A DNA stretch of 64,000 nt from Pseudomonadota bacterium (GTDB lineage Bacteria; Pseudomonadota; Alphaproteobacteria; Dongiales; Dongiaceae), in the NCBI GenBank assembly GCA_021792365.1, contig JAJYUT010000007.1:186001-250000 (forward strand), written 5' to 3'. Of the stretch, positions 56,537-64,000 are shown one piece after another; the stretch's first letter is position 1, and every line of letters begins with the position of its first letter. Below the pieces are notes generated by a model. The model was given only the letters and a program-made list of their open reading frames with translations, had not been told where the DNA came from and did no database searches. Position numbers and translations under genes: made by a program.

Positions 56537-56785
56537 ATGCCTCGGCGAGTGTTGCAAGGCACCGTGGTCAGCGACAAGAACGACAAGACCGTGATCGTCT
56601 CGGTCGAGCGTCGCGTCATGCACCCGGTCTACAAGAAGTTCATCCGCCGTTCGAAGCGTTATGCCGCGCATGACGAAGCGAACGCACACAAGGTCGGCGA
56701 CACGGTGTTCATCCGTGAGTGCCGTCCGATTTCGAAGCAAAAGCGCTGGGAAGTGGTGTCGGAAGACGCCGCTGCCGGCCAGTAA
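56537..56785 (+). CDS. rpsQ: 30S ribosomal protein S17
   Basis: 82 codons from ATG 56537. [40 protein letters not shown] and the OB-fold loop [20 protein letters not shown] identify S17, a primary 16S rRNA binder. Confidence 0.97.
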   Translation: MPRRVLQGTVVSDKNDKTVIVSVERRVMHPVYKKFIRRSKRYAAHDEANAHKVGDTVFIRECRPISKQKRWEVVSEDAAAGQ

Positions 56786-56806
56786 ACAAGAAGAGAGGGT
56801 CCGGCC

Positions 56807-57175
56807 ATGATCCAGATGCAGACGAACCTGGATGTCGCCGATAATTCCGGCGCACGCAGGGTGCAGTGCATCAAGGTGCTGGGCGGTTCGAAGCGCCGCA
56901 CCGCGAGCGTAGGCGACGTCATCGTCGTCTCGATCAAGGAGGCGATCCCGCGCGGCAAGGTGAAGAAGGGCGACGTCCACCAGGCGGTGATCGTCCGCAC
57001 GGCGAAAGAGATCCGCCGCGCCGACGGCACCTCGATCCGCTTCGACCGCAACGCGGCGGTGCTGATCAACAAGCAGGGCGAGCCCATCGGGACCCGTATT
57101 TTCGGCCCCGTGACGCGCGAACTGCGCGCCAAGAAGTTCATGAAGATCATCTCGCTCGCCCCCGAAGTGCTCTAG
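56807..57175 (+). CDS. rplN: 50S ribosomal protein L14
   Basis: 122 codons from ATG 56807. [40 protein letters not shown] and [20 protein letters not shown] are all canonical. L14 forms an intersubunit bridge. Confidence 0.98.
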   Translation: MIQMQTNLDVADNSGARRVQCIKVLGGSKRRTASVGDVIVVSIKEAIPRGKVKKGDVHQAVIVRTAKEIRRADGTSIRFDRNAAVLINKQGEPIGTRIFGPVTRELRAKKFMKIISLAPEVL

Positions 57176-57209
57176 GGCCGGGACGAGGGACTAGGAATCA
57201 GGTGCCGAT

Positions 57210-57527
57210 ATGGCGACGAAACTGAAGGTGAAGAAGGGCGACAAGGTGGTTGTGGTCACCGGTCGCGACAAGGGCAAGCGGGGCGAGATCCTGAAGGTCT
57301 TGCGCGAGGAGAACCGCGTGATCGTGCAGGGCGTCAATCTCGCCCAGCGGCACCAGAAGCAGTCGATGCAGCAGGAAGGCGGCATCGTGCAGAAGGAGCT
57401 CGCGATCCACGTCTCGAACGTGGCGCTGATCGACCCCAAGACCGACAAGCCGACGCGTATCGGCTACAGGATGGACGGCGAGCGCAAGGTCCGCGTCGCG
57501 CGCCGCTCCGGCGAAGCATTGGATTGA
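57210..57527 (+). CDS. rplX: 50S ribosomal protein L24
   Basis: 105 codons from ATG 57210. [20 protein letters not shown] is the KOW motif; [14 protein letters not shown] and [20 protein letters not shown] follow. L24 starts 50S assembly. Confidence 0.97.
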   Translation: MATKLKVKKGDKVVVVTGRDKGKRGEILKVLREENRVIVQGVNLAQRHQKQSMQQEGGIVQKELAIHVSNVALIDPKTDKPTRIGYRMDGERKVRVARRSGEALD

Positions 57528-57538
57528 GGGAGAGGCCT

Positions 57539-58081
57539 ATGGCTGCCCGTTTGAAAGAGCACTACGAGAAGGTCGTGCGCGCCGCGCTGATCGAGGAGTT
57601 CAAGTACGGGAACGCCCTCGAGGCGCCGCGCCTGGACAAGATCGTGATCAACATGGGTGTCGGCGAGGCGACTTCCGACTCCAAGAAGATCAACGCCGCG
57701 GTGGCGGAGCTGACCGCGATCGCCGGCCAGAAGCCGGTGATCACCAAGGCGCGCAAGTCGATCGCCACGTTCAAGCTGCGCGAGGGCATGAACATCGGCT
57801 GCAAGGTTACCCTGCGCCGCGAGCGGATGTACGAGTTCCTCGATCGCCTGATCACCATCGCGCTGCCGCGCGTCCGCGATTTCCGCGGCGTCAGCGGCAA
57901 GAGCTTCGACGGCCGGGGCAACTACACCCTGGGCCTCAAGGAGCAGCTGGTGTTCCCGGAGATCGACTACGACAAGGTCGACAAGGTCCGCGGCATGGAC
58001 ATCGTGATCTGCACGACCGCAAAGACTGACGCCGAGGCGAAGGCGTTGCTGAAGGGCTTCCAGATGCCCTTCGTGGCCTGA
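57539..58081 (+). CDS. rplE: 50S ribosomal protein L5
   Basis: 180 codons from ATG 57539, with GGGAGAGG just upstream; the frame is open to an earlier [63 protein letters not shown] and [20 protein letters not shown] are conserved. L5 contacts 5S rRNA and the P-site tRNA. Confidence 0.97.
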   Translation: MAARLKEHYEKVVRAALIEEFKYGNALEAPRLDKIVINMGVGEATSDSKKINAAVAELTAIAGQKPVITKARKSIATFKLREGMNIGCKVTLRRERMYEFLDRLITIALPRVRDFRGVSGKSFDGRGNYTLGLKEQLVFPEIDYDKVDKVRGMDIVICTTAKTDAEAKALLKGFQMPFVA

Positions 58082-58101
58082 GCCTTAGAGGAGAGGACGA
58101 G

Positions 58102-58407
58102 ATGGCAAAGACCAGCTCAATCGAACGCAACAAGAAGCGCGAGCGCCTGGCGAAGCAATACGCCGCCAAGCGCGCGAGGCTGAAGGCGATCGCGGACAAC
58201 GACAACCTGCCGATGGAGGACCGCTTCGCGGCCCGCCTGAAGCTGGCGGAGATGCCGCGCAATTCGTCGAAGGTACGCACCAAACACCGCTGTGACCTGA
58301 CGGGCCGCTCGCGCTCGGTCTACCGCAAGTTCCGCTTGTCGCGCATCGCGCTCCGCGAACTGGCTTCGACCGGCCAGATCCCGGGCATGGTCAAGGCAAG
58401 CTGGTAA
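58102..58407 (+). CDS. rpsN: 30S ribosomal protein S14
   Basis: 101 codons from ATG 58102, with GAGGAGAGG upstream. The long, zinc-free form: [20 protein letters not shown] at the start and [20 protein letters not shown] at the end, lacking the two CxxC pairs of the short form. Confidence 0.97.
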   Translation: MAKTSSIERNKKRERLAKQYAAKRARLKAIADNDNLPMEDRFAARLKLAEMPRNSSKVRTKHRCDLTGRSRSVYRKFRLSRIALRELASTGQIPGMVKASW

Positions 58408-58421
58408 GGAGGATCGGACAA

Positions 58422-58817
58422 ATGCCGTTGAGCGATCCCTTGGGAGATATGCTGACCCGCATCCGGAATGCCCAGAAGGCGGGCATGTCCAGCTGCACGA
58501 CGCCGGCCTCGAAGCTGCGCGCGAACGTGCTCGAGGTGCTGAAGCGGGAGGGCTATATCCGCCACTATATCGTCGACCAGACGAATCCGGGCGGCTCCAT
58601 CACCATCGAGCTCAAGTATCACGAGGGCACGCCGGTCATCCGGGAGATCCACCGCGTCTCGAAGCCGGGGCGGCGAGTCTATTCGAAGATCGCGGACCTT
58701 CCGCGCTATTATAACGGCCTCGGTATTTCGATCCTGTCGACGCCGCGGGGCGTGATGTCGGAGAACGACGCGCGCTCGGCGAATGTCGGCGGCGAAGTGC
58801 TGTGCCGCGTGTTCTAA
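58422..58817 (+). CDS. rpsH: 30S ribosomal protein S8
   Basis: 131 codons from ATG 58422, with AAGGAGG upstream. [34 protein letters not shown] and the C-terminal [20 protein letters not shown] identify S8, which in other bacteria also represses the spc operon by binding mRNA near rplE. Confidence 0.97.
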   Translation: MPLSDPLGDMLTRIRNAQKAGMSSCTTPASKLRANVLEVLKREGYIRHYIVDQTNPGGSITIELKYHEGTPVIREIHRVSKPGRRVYSKIADLPRYYNGLGISILSTPRGVMSENDARSANVGGEVLCRVF

Positions 58818-58827
58818 GAGGAACGAG

Positions 58828-59361
58828 ATGTCACGCGTAGGCAAGAATCCGGTCAGCATTCCGCAGGGCGTCACGGTCGACGTGGCGGGCGGCTTCGCGA
58901 CCGTGAAGGGCAAGCTCGGCACGCTGAAGCTGCCGATCACCAAGGAAGTCGACGTCTCCGTGCAGGACGGCAAGGTCTGGGTAAAGCCGGCCGCCGAGAC
59001 CGGCCGGTCGCGCGTGATGTGGGGCACGACCCGCGCCAATCTGCGCAACATGGTCGAGGGCGTGAGCAAGGGCTACACCAGGAGCCTGGAGATCAGCGGC
59101 GTCGGCTATCGCGCCGCGGTCCAGGGCAAGAACCTCCAGCTCCAGATGGGCTTCAGCCACGACGTGAGCTATCCGATCCCGGAGGGCATCACGATCAAGT
59201 GCGACAAGCCGACCTCGATCCAGATCAGCGGCTTCGACAAGCAGAAGGTCGGTCAGGTGGCGGCAGAAATCCGCGCGGTTCGTCCGCCCGAGCCATACAA
59301 GGGCAAGGGCATCAAGTATGACACCGAGACCATCCTGCGCAAGGAAGGCAAGAAGAAGTAA
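58828..59361 (+). CDS. rplF: 50S ribosomal protein L6
   Basis: 177 codons from ATG 58828, with AGAGGAACGAG upstream. [40 protein letters not shown] and the C-terminal [20 protein letters not shown] are typical of L6. Confidence 0.97.
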   Translation: MSRVGKNPVSIPQGVTVDVAGGFATVKGKLGTLKLPITKEVDVSVQDGKVWVKPAAETGRSRVMWGTTRANLRNMVEGVSKGYTRSLEISGVGYRAAVQGKNLQLQMGFSHDVSYPIPEGITIKCDKPTSIQISGFDKQKVGQVAAEIRAVRPPEPYKGKGIKYDTETILRKEGKKK

Positions 59362-59370
59362 GGAATGGCC

Positions 59371-59733
59371 ATGGCTAAGGCAAACAACCTGTTCGAGCGG
59401 CGCCAGAAGCGCGTCCGCACGGCAATCCGGCAAAAGGCCGTGGAGCGGCCCCGCCTGTCCGTCTTCCGGTCCTCGATGCACATCTATGCGCAGATCATCG
59501 ATGACGCACAGGGCACGACCCTTGCGGCGGCCTCGACGCTCGACAAGGAGCTGAAGGGCAAGCTGAAGACCGGCGCCAATCTCGACGCGGCGAAGGAAGT
59601 CGGCAAGCTGATCGCGGCGCGCGCCACGGCGAAGGGCGTCAAGGCGGTGGCGTTCGATCGCGGCGGCTACAAGTATCACGGCCGCATCAAGGCGCTGGCC
59701 GACGCCGCGCGCGAAGGCGGCTTGGCGTTCTAG
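59371..59733 (+). CDS. rplR: 50S ribosomal protein L18
   Basis: 120 codons from ATG 59371, six bases after AGGA; an ATG two codons earlier abuts that site. [40 protein letters not shown] and [20 protein letters not shown] are conserved. It binds 5S rRNA. Confidence 0.97.
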   Translation: MAKANNLFERRQKRVRTAIRQKAVERPRLSVFRSSMHIYAQIIDDAQGTTLAAASTLDKELKGKLKTGANLDAAKEVGKLIAARATAKGVKAVAFDRGGYKYHGRIKALADAAREGGLAF

Positions 59734-59759
59734 GCGCCGTTCCAGGAAGGATGTAGCGT

Positions 59760-60338
59760 ATGGCTAAGTCAGAAAGAAGAGAACGGCGCGGCGATCGGGA
59801 CCGTGAGCGCGAGCGCTCGGGCGAACCGGAGTTGATCGAGAAGCTGGTCGGCATCAACCGCGTCGCCAAGGTGGTGAAGGGCGGCAAGCGCTTCGGCTTC
59901 GCGGCGATCGTGGTGGTGGGCGACGGCAAGGGCCGCGTCGGCCACGGCGCCGGCAAGGCGCGCGAGGTGCCGGAGGCGATCCGCAAGGCGACCGAGCATG
60001 CCAAGCGGCACATGATCCGCGTTCCGCTGCGCGAGGGCCGCACGCTCCATCATGACGTGATCGGCCATTATGGCGCCGGCAACGTGGTGATGCGCGCGGC
60101 GGATGCCGGCACCGGCATCATCGCCGGCGGCCCGGTGCGCGCGATCTGCGAGGCGCTCGGCATCCACGACGTGGTGGCAAAGTCGGTCGGCACCTCCAAC
60201 CCGCACAACATGATCAAGGCGGCGTTCGACGCGCTGGCGCGCAGCAACTCGCCGCGTTCGGTGGCGACGCGCCGCGGCAAGAAAGTCAGCGAGATCATCG
60301 GCAGCAAGCGCGGCGCGGAAGCCGACGTGCGCGAGTAG
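59760..60338 (+). CDS. rpsE: 30S ribosomal protein S5
   Basis: 192 codons from ATG 59760. A charged N-terminal stretch ([20 protein letters not shown]) of about 20 residues precedes the usual S5 start ([20 protein letters not shown]). [20 protein letters not shown] is the RNA-binding loop linked to fidelity, and the C-terminal fold is normal. Confidence 0.97.
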   Translation: MAKSERRERRGDRDRERERSGEPELIEKLVGINRVAKVVKGGKRFGFAAIVVVGDGKGRVGHGAGKAREVPEAIRKATEHAKRHMIRVPLREGRTLHHDVIGHYGAGNVVMRAADAGTGIIAGGPVRAICEALGIHDVVAKSVGTSNPHNMIKAAFDALARSNSPRSVATRRGKKVSEIIGSKRGAEADVRE

Positions 60339-60350
60339 AGCGAGGCGAAC

Positions 60351-60536
60351 ATGTCCGGCAAATTGAAGATCACCCAGATCGGCAGCCCGATCGGCCGCAA
60401 GCCCGGCCAGCGGGACACGCTGAAGGGGCTCGGCCTCGACAAGATGAACCGCAGCAGCGAGGTGGACGACACGCCGTCGATCCGCGGCATGCTGCGCAAG
60501 GTCAGCCATCTGGTGCGGGTCGAACCGGCGAAGTAA
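60351..60536 (+). CDS. rpmD: 50S ribosomal protein L30
   Basis: 61 codons from ATG 60351. [40 protein letters not shown] and [13 protein letters not shown] match L30 of the prokaryotic short type. Confidence 0.97.
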   Translation: MSGKLKITQIGSPIGRKPGQRDTLKGLGLDKMNRSSEVDDTPSIRGMLRKVSHLVRVEPAK

Positions 60537-60593
60537 GAAGCCGTGCCTGCCCCCGCCGATGGCGTGGGCCGGCACGAGAGCAGGATAAAGATC

Positions 60594-61094
60594 ATGAAAC
60601 TCAATCAGCTTTCCGACAATCCGGGCGCCCGCAAGAGCCGCATCCGCATCGGTCGCGGCATCGGCTCGGGCAAGGGCAAGACCGGCGGCCGCGGCGGCAA
60701 GGGCCAGACCGCGCGCTCCGGCGTCGCCGTCAAGGGGTTCGAGGGCGGCCAGATGCCGCTCTTCCGGCGCCTGCCGAAGAAGGGCTTCAACAACATCTTC
60801 CGCCTCGACCTGGTGGAGGTAAATCTTGGCCGCCTGCAGGCGGCGATCGAGGCCAAGCGCCTGGATGCCAGCAAGACGGTGACCGGCGAGGCCCTGGTGG
60901 CCGCCGGCCTGCTCAGCCGCGTGCGTGACGGCGTGCGCCTGCTGGGCAAGGGCGAGCTCAAGACCAAGGTCACCATCGAGGTGGCGGGCGCGTCCAAATC
61001 CGCGGTCGCGGCGGTCGAAAAGCTGGGCGGTTCTGTTATCGTGAAGGCGCCCAAGCCGAAGACCGACGAAACCAAGGCGAAGGCCAAGGCCTGA
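60594..61094 (+). CDS. rplO: 50S ribosomal protein L15
   Basis: 166 codons from ATG 60594, with AGGA upstream; the frame is open to a GTG at 60543 but that lacks a ribosome site. [40 protein letters not shown] and [19 protein letters not shown] are canonical. A short hairpin (CGTGCC/GGCACG) lies in the 57 bases before the start. Confidence 0.96.
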   Translation: MKLNQLSDNPGARKSRIRIGRGIGSGKGKTGGRGGKGQTARSGVAVKGFEGGQMPLFRRLPKKGFNNIFRLDLVEVNLGRLQAAIEAKRLDASKTVTGEALVAAGLLSRVRDGVRLLGKGELKTKVTIEVAGASKSAVAAVEKLGGSVIVKAPKPKTDETKAKAKA

Positions 61095-61195
61095 GGATCG
61101 TCGCCGTCGGGTTCATCCCGGGTCACCTGGGCTTGGAGTAGGCGGGACGGAGACACCATATAGGCTGCGGACCGCATTAAAGGAGTTTGCCCCAT

Positions 61196-62545
61196 ATGGC
61201 ATCGGCCGCGGAACAACTGGCCTCCAGCATCAATTTCGGCGCGCTTTCCAAGGCCACCGAGCTCAAGCAGCGGATCTGGTACACGCTCGGCATCCTGATC
61301 GTGGCCCGGATCGGTACCTACATCCCGCTGCCGGGCATTGACGGGGTGGCGTTCCAGGCGTTGTTCGCGCAGCATTCCGGCGGCGTCCTCGGCATGGTGG
61401 ACATGTTCGCCGGCGGCGCGATCAGCCGCATGACGGTGTTCGCCCTGGGCATCATGCCCTACATCTCCGCCTCCATCATCATGCAGCTCCTGACCTCGGT
61501 CTCGCCGACCCTGGAGCAGTGGAAGAAGGAAGGCGAGAGCGGCCGGCGCAAGATCAACCAGTGGACCCGCTACGGCACGCTGGCCCTCGCCTTGGCCCAG
61601 TCACTCGGCATCGCCAATGGCCTGCAGAGCATGTCGGGCCCGAGCGGCGGCGCGGTCATCGACCCTGGCGTGTTCTTCATCTTCACCACCGTGGTCACGC
61701 TGACCTGCGGCACGATGTTCCTGATGTGGCTGGGCGAGCAGATCACCGCCCGCGGCATCGGCAACGGCATCTCGCTCATCATCTTCGCGGGCATCGTGGC
61801 GCGCCTGCCGAGTGCTCTTGCGCAGGTGTTCGAACAGCTGCGCGCCGGCTCGATCAGCCCGATCCTGGTCATCGCGATTGCGATCGGCGCGGTCGCGGTC
61901 ATCACTTTCGTGGTGTTCTTCGAGCGCGCGCAGCGGCGCCTCATCGTGCAGTATCCGAAGCGCCAGGTCGGCAACCGCATGTTCGGGGGCGAGTCCTCGC
62001 ATCTGCCGCTGAAGCTCAACATGTCGGGCGTGATCCCGCCGATCTTCGCGTCCTCGCTGCTGCTGCTGCCGCTGACGGTCGCCAGCTTCTATTCCAACCA
62101 GGCCGACCTGCCGGTCTGGATTCAGACCATCATCCGCTGGTTCAGCCATGGCCAGCCGCTCTATATCGCGATGTACATGGGCCTGATCGTGTTCTTCGCG
62201 TTCTTCTACACCGCAATCGTCTTCAATCCCGACGAGACGGCGGAGAACCTGAAGAAGAACGGCGGCTTCCTGCCGGGCATCCGGCCGGGCAAGAACACCT
62301 CGGACTATCTGGACTATGTACTGACCCGCCTGACGGTTCTCGGCGCGGCCTATCTCTCGTTCGTCTGCGTGCTGCCGGAAATCCTGATCTCGCAATATTC
62401 GGTGCCGTTCTATTTCGGCGGCACCTCGCTGCTGATCGTCGTGTCGGTCACGATGGACACGGTGGCGCAGGTGCACTCGCACCTGCTTGCGCACCGCTAT
62501 GAAGGCCTCATCAAGAAAGCCAGGTTGAAAGGACGTCGGGGGTGA
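61196..62545 (+). CDS. secY: Protein translocase subunit SecY
   Basis: 449 codons from ATG 61196, with AAAGGAG ten bases upstream. It has ten membrane helices, the first starting near [76 protein letters not shown] and [20 protein letters not shown] are conserved. It forms the Sec channel in the inner membrane. Its stop overlaps the adk start (GTGA). Confidence 0.98.
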   Translation: MASAAEQLASSINFGALSKATELKQRIWYTLGILIVARIGTYIPLPGIDGVAFQALFAQHSGGVLGMVDMFAGGAISRMTVFALGIMPYISASIIMQLLTSVSPTLEQWKKEGESGRRKINQWTRYGTLALALAQSLGIANGLQSMSGPSGGAVIDPGVFFIFTTVVTLTCGTMFLMWLGEQITARGIGNGISLIIFAGIVARLPSALAQVFEQLRAGSISPILVIAIAIGAVAVITFVVFFERAQRRLIVQYPKRQVGNRMFGGESSHLPLKLNMSGVIPPIFASSLLLLPLTVASFYSNQADLPVWIQTIIRWFSHGQPLYIAMYMGLIVFFAFFYTAIVFNPDETAENLKKNGGFLPGIRPGKNTSDYLDYVLTRLTVLGAAYLSFVCVLPEILISQYSVPFYFGGTSLLIVVSVTMDTVAQVHSHLLAHRYEGLIKKARLKGRRG

Positions 62546-63198
62546 ACCTAATCCTGTTGGGACCACCGGGCGCGGGCAAGGGGACCCAGGCCAAGCGGCT
62601 CTACGACCGGCACAAGCTGGTGCAGCTTTCGACCGGCGACATGCTGCGCGCGGAGGTCGCCTCCGGCAGCGAGTTGGGCAAGCTCGCCAAGCAGGTGATG
62701 GAAGCCGGCCAACTCGTCTCGGACGAGATCGTCATCGGCATCATCGCCAAGCGCATCGAGGCGCCGGATTGCAAGTCGGGCTTCGTGCTCGACGGCTTCC
62801 CGCGCACGGAGAAGCAGGCGGTCGCGCTCGACGAGATGCTGAGTGAGAAGGGCGGCAGGATTGACGGCGTGATCGAGCTGGCGGTGGATGAGGACGCGTT
62901 GGTCGAACGCATCTCCGGCCGTTTCGCCTGCGCCAAGTGCGGCGCCGGCTATCACGACACGTTCCAGCGGCCGAAGACGGACGGCGTGTGCGACGTGTGC
63001 GGCGGGACCGAGTTCACCCGGCGCAAGGACGACAACGCCGAAACGGTGAAGGCACGGCTCCAGGCCTACCGGGAGCAAACCGCGCCGATCTTGCCGTACT
63101 ACGAGAGGAAAGGGTTGCTGCAGCGCGTGGACGGCATGGCCGATCCCGATGCGGTGACCCGGGAAATCGAGGGAGCGCTTTCTCGGATCCGGCATTAA
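62542..63198 (+). CDS. adk: Adenylate kinase, zinc-LID long form
   Basis: 218 codons from GTG 62542, overlapping the secY stop. P-loop [27 protein letters not shown] and the LID domain with four Cys ([11 protein letters not shown] ... [11 protein letters not shown]), which bind zinc in long-form kinases. It interconverts AMP, ADP and ATP. It belongs to the secY-adk pair common in spc operons. Confidence 0.97.
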   Translation: MNLILLGPPGAGKGTQAKRLYDRHKLVQLSTGDMLRAEVASGSELGKLAKQVMEAGQLVSDEIVIGIIAKRIEAPDCKSGFVLDGFPRTEKQAVALDEMLSEKGGRIDGVIELAVDEDALVERISGRFACAKCGAGYHDTFQRPKTDGVCDVCGGTEFTRRKDDNAETVKARLQAYREQTAPILPYYERKGLLQRVDGMADPDAVTREIEGALSRIRH

Positions 63199-63249
63199 CC
63201 GGTTGATCCATAAGGCCAAAGCTGATTGGCATGAATTCGGCTTTCGCCA

Positions 63250-63277
63250 TTGACGAGGGGGCGAATCGCAATATAAT
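63250..63277 (+). promoter_or_regulatory. Sigma-70 promoter upstream of rpsM
   Basis: TTGACG (63250-63255), 16 bases, TATAAT (63272-63277), a perfect -10. It lies 85 bases before the rpsM GTG, so the rpsM-rpsK end of the run can be transcribed separately. Confidence 0.75.
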
Positions 63278-63361
63278 GCGCGCCTTCTCGATCGCCGGGG
63301 GCGACCGGGCCGATTGGCTTTGCCCTGATCGAACAAGAGCTTAGCTTTAAGGAGCAGCAAC

Positions 63362-63736
63362 GTGGCGCGTATTGCGGGCGTCAACATTCCGACGCAGAAG
63401 CGGGTGGTTATCGCCCTGACCTACATCACCGGCATTGGCTCGGCCAAGGCCAAGGAAATCACGGCGAAAGTCGGGATCCCGCCGGAGCGGCGCGTCTCGC
63501 AGTTGACCGATGCGGAGGTCGTCCGCATCCGTGAGGTCATCGACCAGGACTACACGGTCGAGGGCGATCTGCGGCGCGAAACGGCGATGAACATCAAGCG
63601 TCTGATGGATCTCGGCTGCTATCGCGGCCTGCGCCATCGCAAGGGACTGCCGGTCCGCGGCCAGCGCACGCACACCAACGCGCGCACCCGCAAGGGCCCG
63701 GCCAAGGCGATCGCCGGCAAGAAGAAGACGGCCTAA
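63362..63736 (+). CDS. rpsM: 30S ribosomal protein S13
   Basis: 124 codons from GTG 63362, with AAGGAG upstream. [39 protein letters not shown] and the C-terminal [20 protein letters not shown] loop that touches the P-site tRNA. Confidence 0.97.
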   Translation: MARIAGVNIPTQKRVVIALTYITGIGSAKAKEITAKVGIPPERRVSQLTDAEVVRIREVIDQDYTVEGDLRRETAMNIKRLMDLGCYRGLRHRKGLPVRGQRTHTNARTRKGPAKAIAGKKKTA

Positions 63737-63767
63737 GGGCCATTCTCAAGGAAACGGAACGGAGAAC

Positions 63768-64000
63768 ATGGCGAAGGCACCAGCAGCATCGGGCGCAGGC
63801 GCGCCGGCAGGTCGCGTGAAGCGCCGGGAGCGCAAGAACATCAGCTCCGGCGTGGCGCACGTGAACGCCAGCTTCAACAACACGATGATCACCATCACCG
63901 ACGACCAGGGCAACACCATCGCCTGGGCGTCGGCGGGCGCGCTGGGCTTCAAGGGCTCGCGCAAGTCCACGCCCTACGCGGCCCAGGTGGCCGCCGACTC
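63768..64000 (+). CDS. rpsK: 30S ribosomal protein S11 (cut by the window end)
   Basis: Starts at ATG 63768, after GGAACGGAGA, and runs off the right edge after about 77 codons. It has an Ala/Gly-rich start ([15 protein letters not shown]), then [20 protein letters not shown], the S11 core, and [20 protein letters not shown]. The platform protein S11 normally precedes rpoA. Confidence 0.96.
   Translation, partial: MAKAPAASGAGAPAGRVKRRERKNISSGVAHVNASFNNTMITITDDQGNTIAWASAGALGFKGSRKSTPYAAQVAAD

Overview
The window is GC-rich (roughly two-thirds G+C by eye), and its gene content is that of an alphaproteobacterium. It carries PhyR/NepR/sigma-EcfG general stress response (GSR) genes, a fused cysNC, an M23 peptidase-bactofilin pair, a TctCBA transporter, the rpoZ-rsh-acpS-lepB-rnc-era-recO block, and the long str-S10-spc ribosomal run. 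I cannot place it more precisely than Alphaproteobacteria, perhaps near Rhodospirillales or Reyranella-like lineages.

Layout. 1-9.9 kb is a stress island: the tail of an outer-membrane barrel protein, two NepR-like anti-sigma genes, two ECF/EcfG sigma genes, PhyR, and a HisKA_2-type membrane kinase. Around them sit many small envelope or stress proteins: DUF3309, low-affinity iron permease family, PRC-barrel, DUF883/YqjE/YqjK, CsbD, and several tiny membrane or disordered proteins. At least six of these units have a motif of the form GGAAC or GCAAC, 16-17 nt, then TGTT or CGTT, a few tens of bases before the start (about 105 in one case). This matches the known EcfG promoter, so the island appears to hold both the GSR regulators and part of their regulon. 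Four real-looking small genes here (59, 51, 49 and 24 codons) and one 22-codon leader ORF are easily missed.

9.9-14.9 kb (minus strand) is a six-gene, mostly overlapping operon for a bufferin-type modified peptide. It has a BufA2-like Cys-rich precursor, a DUF692/MNIO oxidase with a DUF2063 partner, a secreted HELLH zinc-protease-like protein, and then a second, divergent MNIO-DUF2063 pair. The doubled enzyme pair with an embedded protease and one visible precursor is the most unusual arrangement in the window.

15-47 kb is mostly housekeeping: cysD-cysNC, M23 peptidase-bactofilin, a small island with a frameshifted ankyrin gene and an orphan membrane protein, Ser/Thr dehydratase and lytic transglycosylase, dapA-smpB, an Old Yellow Enzyme, type-5 uracil-DNA glycosylase, NYN-domain protein, folK, rpoZ, rsh, acpS (no pdxJ before it), lepB-rnc-era-recO, a DadA-like oxidase, a nitrilase-family gene, parC, an AAA ATPase, a SnoaL-like protein, an SDR, and tctCBA. 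Three long palindromic intergenic repeats lie here.

47-64 kb is the str-S10-spc run (rpsL to secY-adk-rpsM-rpsK) in canonical order. It has a near-consensus sigma-70 promoter 255 nt before rpsL and another before rpsM. The tuf gene has a codon choice clearly unlike its neighbours, and L29 has a long Ala/Lys tail. The window ends inside rpsK.
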